In this document: one piece after another, positions 61,362-64,000 of the stretch
How positions within the stretch are numbered: the stretch's first letter is position 1
Layout of the letters: every line of letters begins with the position of its first letter
Assembly (NCBI GenBank): GCA_016776905.1
Contig: JADHSM010000004.1
Coordinates: forward strand, 62,001-126,000
Direction: 5' to 3'
Source of the DNA: Planctomycetota bacterium
Lineage (GTDB): Bacteria > Planctomycetota > UBA8108 > UBA1146
Length of the DNA stretch: 64,000 nucleotides
Notes under the pieces: generated by a model
Database searches by the model: none
Seen by the model: the letters and a program-made list of their open reading frames with translations, nothing else
Told to the model about the DNA's origin: nothing
Position numbers and translations under genes: made by a program

Positions 61362-62672
61362 TCAGAAAGAAATGTACAGGAGTCGCCACCGGGTGTCATC
61401 TGATCGCTCGCTACGTTCTTTGGAGATAAGTCCTCCAAGTAGAGAGAATTCAGTGATTTTGCTCCGTTTTGACGAGGTGAAGAGACCCCAAAGAAGCTCA
61501 AAGTCCCATCCCTCGGAATCCTTATTCCAACGGGCCAGGCGTGTGGCTCTGCCGTGTGACCAGTTAAACCCTCGAGGTGCGTCAAAAGGAAGCAAAGCCG
61601 GGAAAGCGCCTTTGGTTTTGCCGTCGGCACTTTTTTGCCAACGTGCCAGCGGCCACAACAGTCTCTCTGAGGCGGATTCCCCATTCGATTTCGTTTCGTC
61701 GATCGATTTCCAGAATGGAAATAGCCTTCGGACCTCGCGGGTTTTTCTTCCCGTCTTCTGGGACTCCCATTGCCAAAAAGGCCATAGGGTGAATCCCTTT
61801 GAGATCCCGGCCCTCTCATGAAACCCCCAAAAGGGATAGAGCTCGACCCTGTTCCAGTTTCCTTTACGAGTTCCAATGGTCCATGGAAACAGCGACCAAC
61901 TGGAAGTCATCGTTCTTGAATCGTGCTCTTCGAGCCAAAGCGGGAAAGCGATGGAGCGCTGAATTCGATGATTGGATTCAATCAGGCCATAGAAGGGCCA
62001 GAGCCACCAAGCCGAAATGGGGTTATCCGTATCGAGTCGACTCATCTTCTCATTCCAGAAGGGCCACATGATGGTCCGAGAGCGGTCTCTGACGCGCCCA
62101 TCGAGAGTGGTTCCTTCCGATTCCCCATAAAAAGGGAAAATCCGCCAACCATTTCGTAGAGGGCCGTAATCCCTACCGGCGATGGGGAATAGGTAGTGCT
62201 CTGCGACTTGATCTCTGTCTTGAAGTCTTGCCCACAAGGGAAACAAGAGGTAATCGATACGGTCTTTTCCGAGCAAGCCCTTAATGGTTCCACCAAGGGG
62301 ACCGAGAGCGAGATAGTCACCCTCCTCAGGATCGGATCCCCAGAGCAGTATGGGCAGTAAAAATCCATCGATGTCTTTGCGGGTTTCTGAGTGGTTGTAG
62401 ACCGATCGATGATAGATAGGGATAATCCAGGTTTGGTTTCTGTTGGGTTCTGTTCGATCCATATACAGAGGCCAGAGGATTCGGGTCTCTTTCATATCTG
62501 AACTCTCAGCACTGGAGTAAAAAGGCCAGAAATGCTGGGATTTCAGTTTGTCGCCATCGGGAAGAGTCTCTTCTCGTTCGACGTAAAAGGGTGGAATTCC
62601 CCGGTCTCCATCGACTGGAGTGACGCACCCTGCAAAAAGCAGGCACAGGAACGGCCACCATCTGGAATCCAA
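61362..62672 (-). CDS. Lipoprotein with 16 aromatic-proline (WPF-type) repeats
   Basis: A 436-residue protein with a short signal sequence ending LLFAGC (lipid-modified Cys16). From residue 48 on, motifs such as FWPFY, LWPLY, IIPIY, LFPLW, IFPFY, MWPFW, LWPFY, LYPFW and LFPFW recur 16 times with Pro at about residues 50, 68, 85, 107, 145, 163, 180, 204, 226, 244, 263, 280, 298, 319, 341 and 362, mostly 17-24 apart. This suggests serial beta-hairpins forming a barrel, propeller or solenoid. No family is recognised with a known role. It is the gene before mlaE on the same strand, 68 bp away, so a link to envelope lipid traffic is possible. Confidence 0.82.
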   Translation of the reverse strand: MDSRWWPFLCLLFAGCVTPVDGDRGIPPFYVEREETLPDGDKLKSQHFWPFYSSAESSDMKETRILWPLYMDRTEPNRNQTWIIPIYHRSVYNHSETRKDIDGFLLPILLWGSDPEEGDYLALGPLGGTIKGLLGKDRIDYLLFPLWARLQDRDQVAEHYLFPIAGRDYGPLRNGWRIFPFYGESEGTTLDGRVRDRSRTIMWPFWNEKMSRLDTDNPISAWWLWPFYGLIESNHRIQRSIAFPLWLEEHDSRTMTSSWSLFPWTIGTRKGNWNRVELYPFWGFHERAGISKGFTLWPFWQWESQKTGRKTREVRRLFPFWKSIDETKSNGESASERLLWPLARWQKSADGKTKGAFPALLPFDAPRGFNWSHGRATRLARWNKDSEGWDFELLWGLFTSSKRSKITEFSLLGGLISKERSERSDDTRWRLLYISF

Positions 62673-62740
62673 GATTATTCCCTACTTCCCCAGCAAAATT
62701 CGAAATCCCCGTGTCGCACTCAGTATGGGTATCAGTCTTC

Positions 62741-64000
62741 CTATTCGACCAGTCTTATCGGTAACAGTAGATCGGGGCAGCAGCCTTCCCACAACCGATC
62801 CATCTCTTTATGCAGAACAATGCCAGGTGTCAGGCCCAAATATTTGGTCGCTCCTGTACCGGTGTCATCATCTATCACCGCAATACCGAGCCCCATTTGG
62901 AGTCCCGGCCAAGGCTTCTCTGAGGCATTCTCTCTCGAAGCCAGAATCGTTGTCCACGGAATTGTCATCTCATAGGTCACGCCCATGCTATTGGCGCGCC
63001 TCATGACGACATGCTCTCCCTCAAGTTCCTCTTCCTCATCTTCTTCAGGAAATGGAGCATCCGGGGAATCTTCCGAATTCTCACCATTTTCGTCCTCTTC
63101 TGGATCGGGCTGCTTTTGAGGGGGGACGAAAGCAAGTGTGAGAACTTGGTCGTCCGAGCGAGGCCTTTGGCCTCCGTCTCCGAGAGTATCAAGGACCAAC
63201 AGAAGACAATCTCCCACCCAGAGCTTGGCATCTCGATCATGAGAGGTGACAAGGTCGTCATCCACTTCGATAGCCAAGTGCAGTCCAGCCTCGCTCCAGC
63301 CTAAAAAGACACGGCCAGAAAGGTCTGCACGGTCTCTATAGGGGATACGGATTTCGCCGATCCCTTGAAGAGCTCTGACGTGACGAGGTTTTTCAATAGG
63401 GATTCCTGCCATGATTCCCCAAGGTTCGGCGAGAGAGCCATCGATCAATGGCGGCACAGGCATGAAAGGAACGTCGACCACTTCGAGCGCTCTTTTTGCA
63501 CGAAGCCTCTCAGCGGATTCGAGTCTCCAACTGGCATCCAACCGATCAGGGATGATGGAAAGTGTGTCTTGGAGAATATTTTCCAATTCTGCGATTTCAA
63601 TATCGAGAGAATTGAGAGTCTTTGAGTCAGATCTTGGAGTACTTAGAGAATCGTCATTTAGAAATTTTTCGACTCTTTCCCATTCCTGTTGGTATGCGGT
63701 CTCACGATTGAGTGAACTGAATGCTGCGGTTCCTCGGGCAGAAACCGTGATCAGTTGATCATGAATAATTGAAGCATGGTGTAATCGACCTAGGGGACGA
63801 GTAAATCGAGTCATCTCCGATAATCCGTTTCTCTGACGAAGCGGAGTTCCTGTATGCCGATCAAGAATGGTTAAATCTCCGCGCAACTTGTCTACGACAA
63901 GAAGCCAGTCTCCATGCTCAGAAAGCTCAACAGTGTCGTATGCTTGAGCGAGATCTCGGTTCCACATCAATTCTGCTTCTGGAATGGAACTTAAGTCTTT
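62741..64000 (-). CDS. Protein with propeller-like N-part and CBM9/DOMON-like C-terminal domain (5' partial)
   Basis: The frame remains open to the window edge, so the N-terminus is missing; at least 419 residues are visible. The first part (DWLLVVDKLRGDLTILDRHT) looks like blades of a PQQ/YVTN-type propeller. A helical linker follows, then a family 9-like carbohydrate-binding (DOMON-like) domain from about VPPLIDGSLAEPWG through VFLGWSEAGLHLAIEVDDDL to YEMTIPWTTIL. This domain is interrupted by an acidic insert (PDPEEDENGENSEDSPDA). It may be an exported sugar-binding or redox protein; the function needs the missing part. It ends 68 bp before the repeat lipoprotein. Confidence 0.8.
   Translation of the reverse strand, partial: KDLSSIPEAELMWNRDLAQAYDTVELSEHGDWLLVVDKLRGDLTILDRHTGTPLRQRNGLSEMTRFTRPLGRLHHASIIHDQLITVSARGTAAFSSLNRETAYQQEWERVEKFLNDDSLSTPRSDSKTLNSLDIEIAELENILQDTLSIIPDRLDASWRLESAERLRAKRALEVVDVPFMPVPPLIDGSLAEPWGIMAGIPIEKPRHVRALQGIGEIRIPYRDRADLSGRVFLGWSEAGLHLAIEVDDDLVTSHDRDAKLWVGDCLLLVLDTLGDGGQRPRSDDQVLTLAFVPPQKQPDPEEDENGENSEDSPDAPFPEEDEEEELEGEHVVMRRANSMGVTYEMTIPWTTILASRENASEKPWPGLQMGLGIAVIDDDTGTGATKYLGLTPGIVLHKEMDRLWEGCCPDLLLPIRLVE

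Overview
The window reads as a compact chromosomal segment of a Gram-negative bacterium with roughly balanced base composition, most likely a member of the Planctomycetota. The reasons are: six secreted proteins that share a dockerin-like double EF-hand module of the kind planctomycetes carry in many copies, two DUF1570-type secreted peptidases, FG-GAP/VCBS proteins, a protein-kinase-like membrane protein, and outer-membrane functions (a phosphate-type porin, an Mla lipid transporter, many lipoproteins). The assignment is inferred from gene content; no rRNA is present. There is no prophage, insertion sequence or CRISPR array. Both ends cut through genes.

Layout. 1-4956: end of a Ca-binding-repeat protein, a convergent DEAD-box helicase, pdxH, tRNA-Arg, and an FG-GAP lipoprotein interrupted by one in-frame TGA. 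4969-10610 (minus strand): a complete phosphate-uptake operon, porin-pstS-pstC-pstA-pstB-phoU. 10822-14514: Old Yellow Enzyme, an RlmL-like methyltransferase, an SGNH hydrolase (minus) and an SRPBCC protein. 14611-31886: secreted dockerin-module proteins (including a penicillin-acylase relative, a di-heme oxidoreductase and a VCBS protein) interspersed with a DUF255 thioredoxin-fold protein, yaiI, a COG4324-type peptidase, an ECF sigma/anti-sigma pair, tRNA-Leu and a barrel-like lipoprotein. 32620-38486: two TPR proteins, tRNA-Cys and a UAP1-type nucleotidyltransferase. 39163-46613: nadC, DUF2062, DUF192, a helix-hairpin-helix protein, uvrB and a membrane pseudokinase, all on one strand. 46825-51013: two tandem paralogous metallopeptidases. 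51032-57618: a membrane protein, a giant NAD-glutamate dehydrogenase and a CDF metal transporter. 57615-64000 (minus): a YrbG-like antiporter, mlaD, mlaF, mlaE, a lipoprotein built from aromatic-proline repeats, and a partial CBM9-like/propeller protein.

How the genes work together. The porin, Pst transporter and PhoU form one phosphate-acquisition unit. MlaE, MlaF and MlaD form an ABC lipid transporter, next to a YrbG antiporter as in Escherichia coli, although mlaB and mlaC are absent. The sigma/anti-sigma pair looks like an envelope-sensing switch. The dockerin-module proteins look like one exported cohort handled by a common surface mechanism that is not encoded here.

Most interesting observations: (1) the FG-GAP lipoprotein at 3691-4956 stays in frame across a TGA that is followed by Cys codons and by a 7-bp stem with a GUU loop at the distance expected of a bacterial SECIS, so it is a candidate selenoprotein, although a simple nonsense mutation is not excluded; (2) a kinase-like protein one base after uvrB retains the ATP-binding Lys but has lost the HRD and DFG motifs; (3) several short, exact tandem duplications lie mainly in intergenic DNA, two of them in the shared porin/OYE promoter region; (4) a lipoprotein beside the Mla genes carries 16 aromatic-Pro motifs at a 17-24 residue period.
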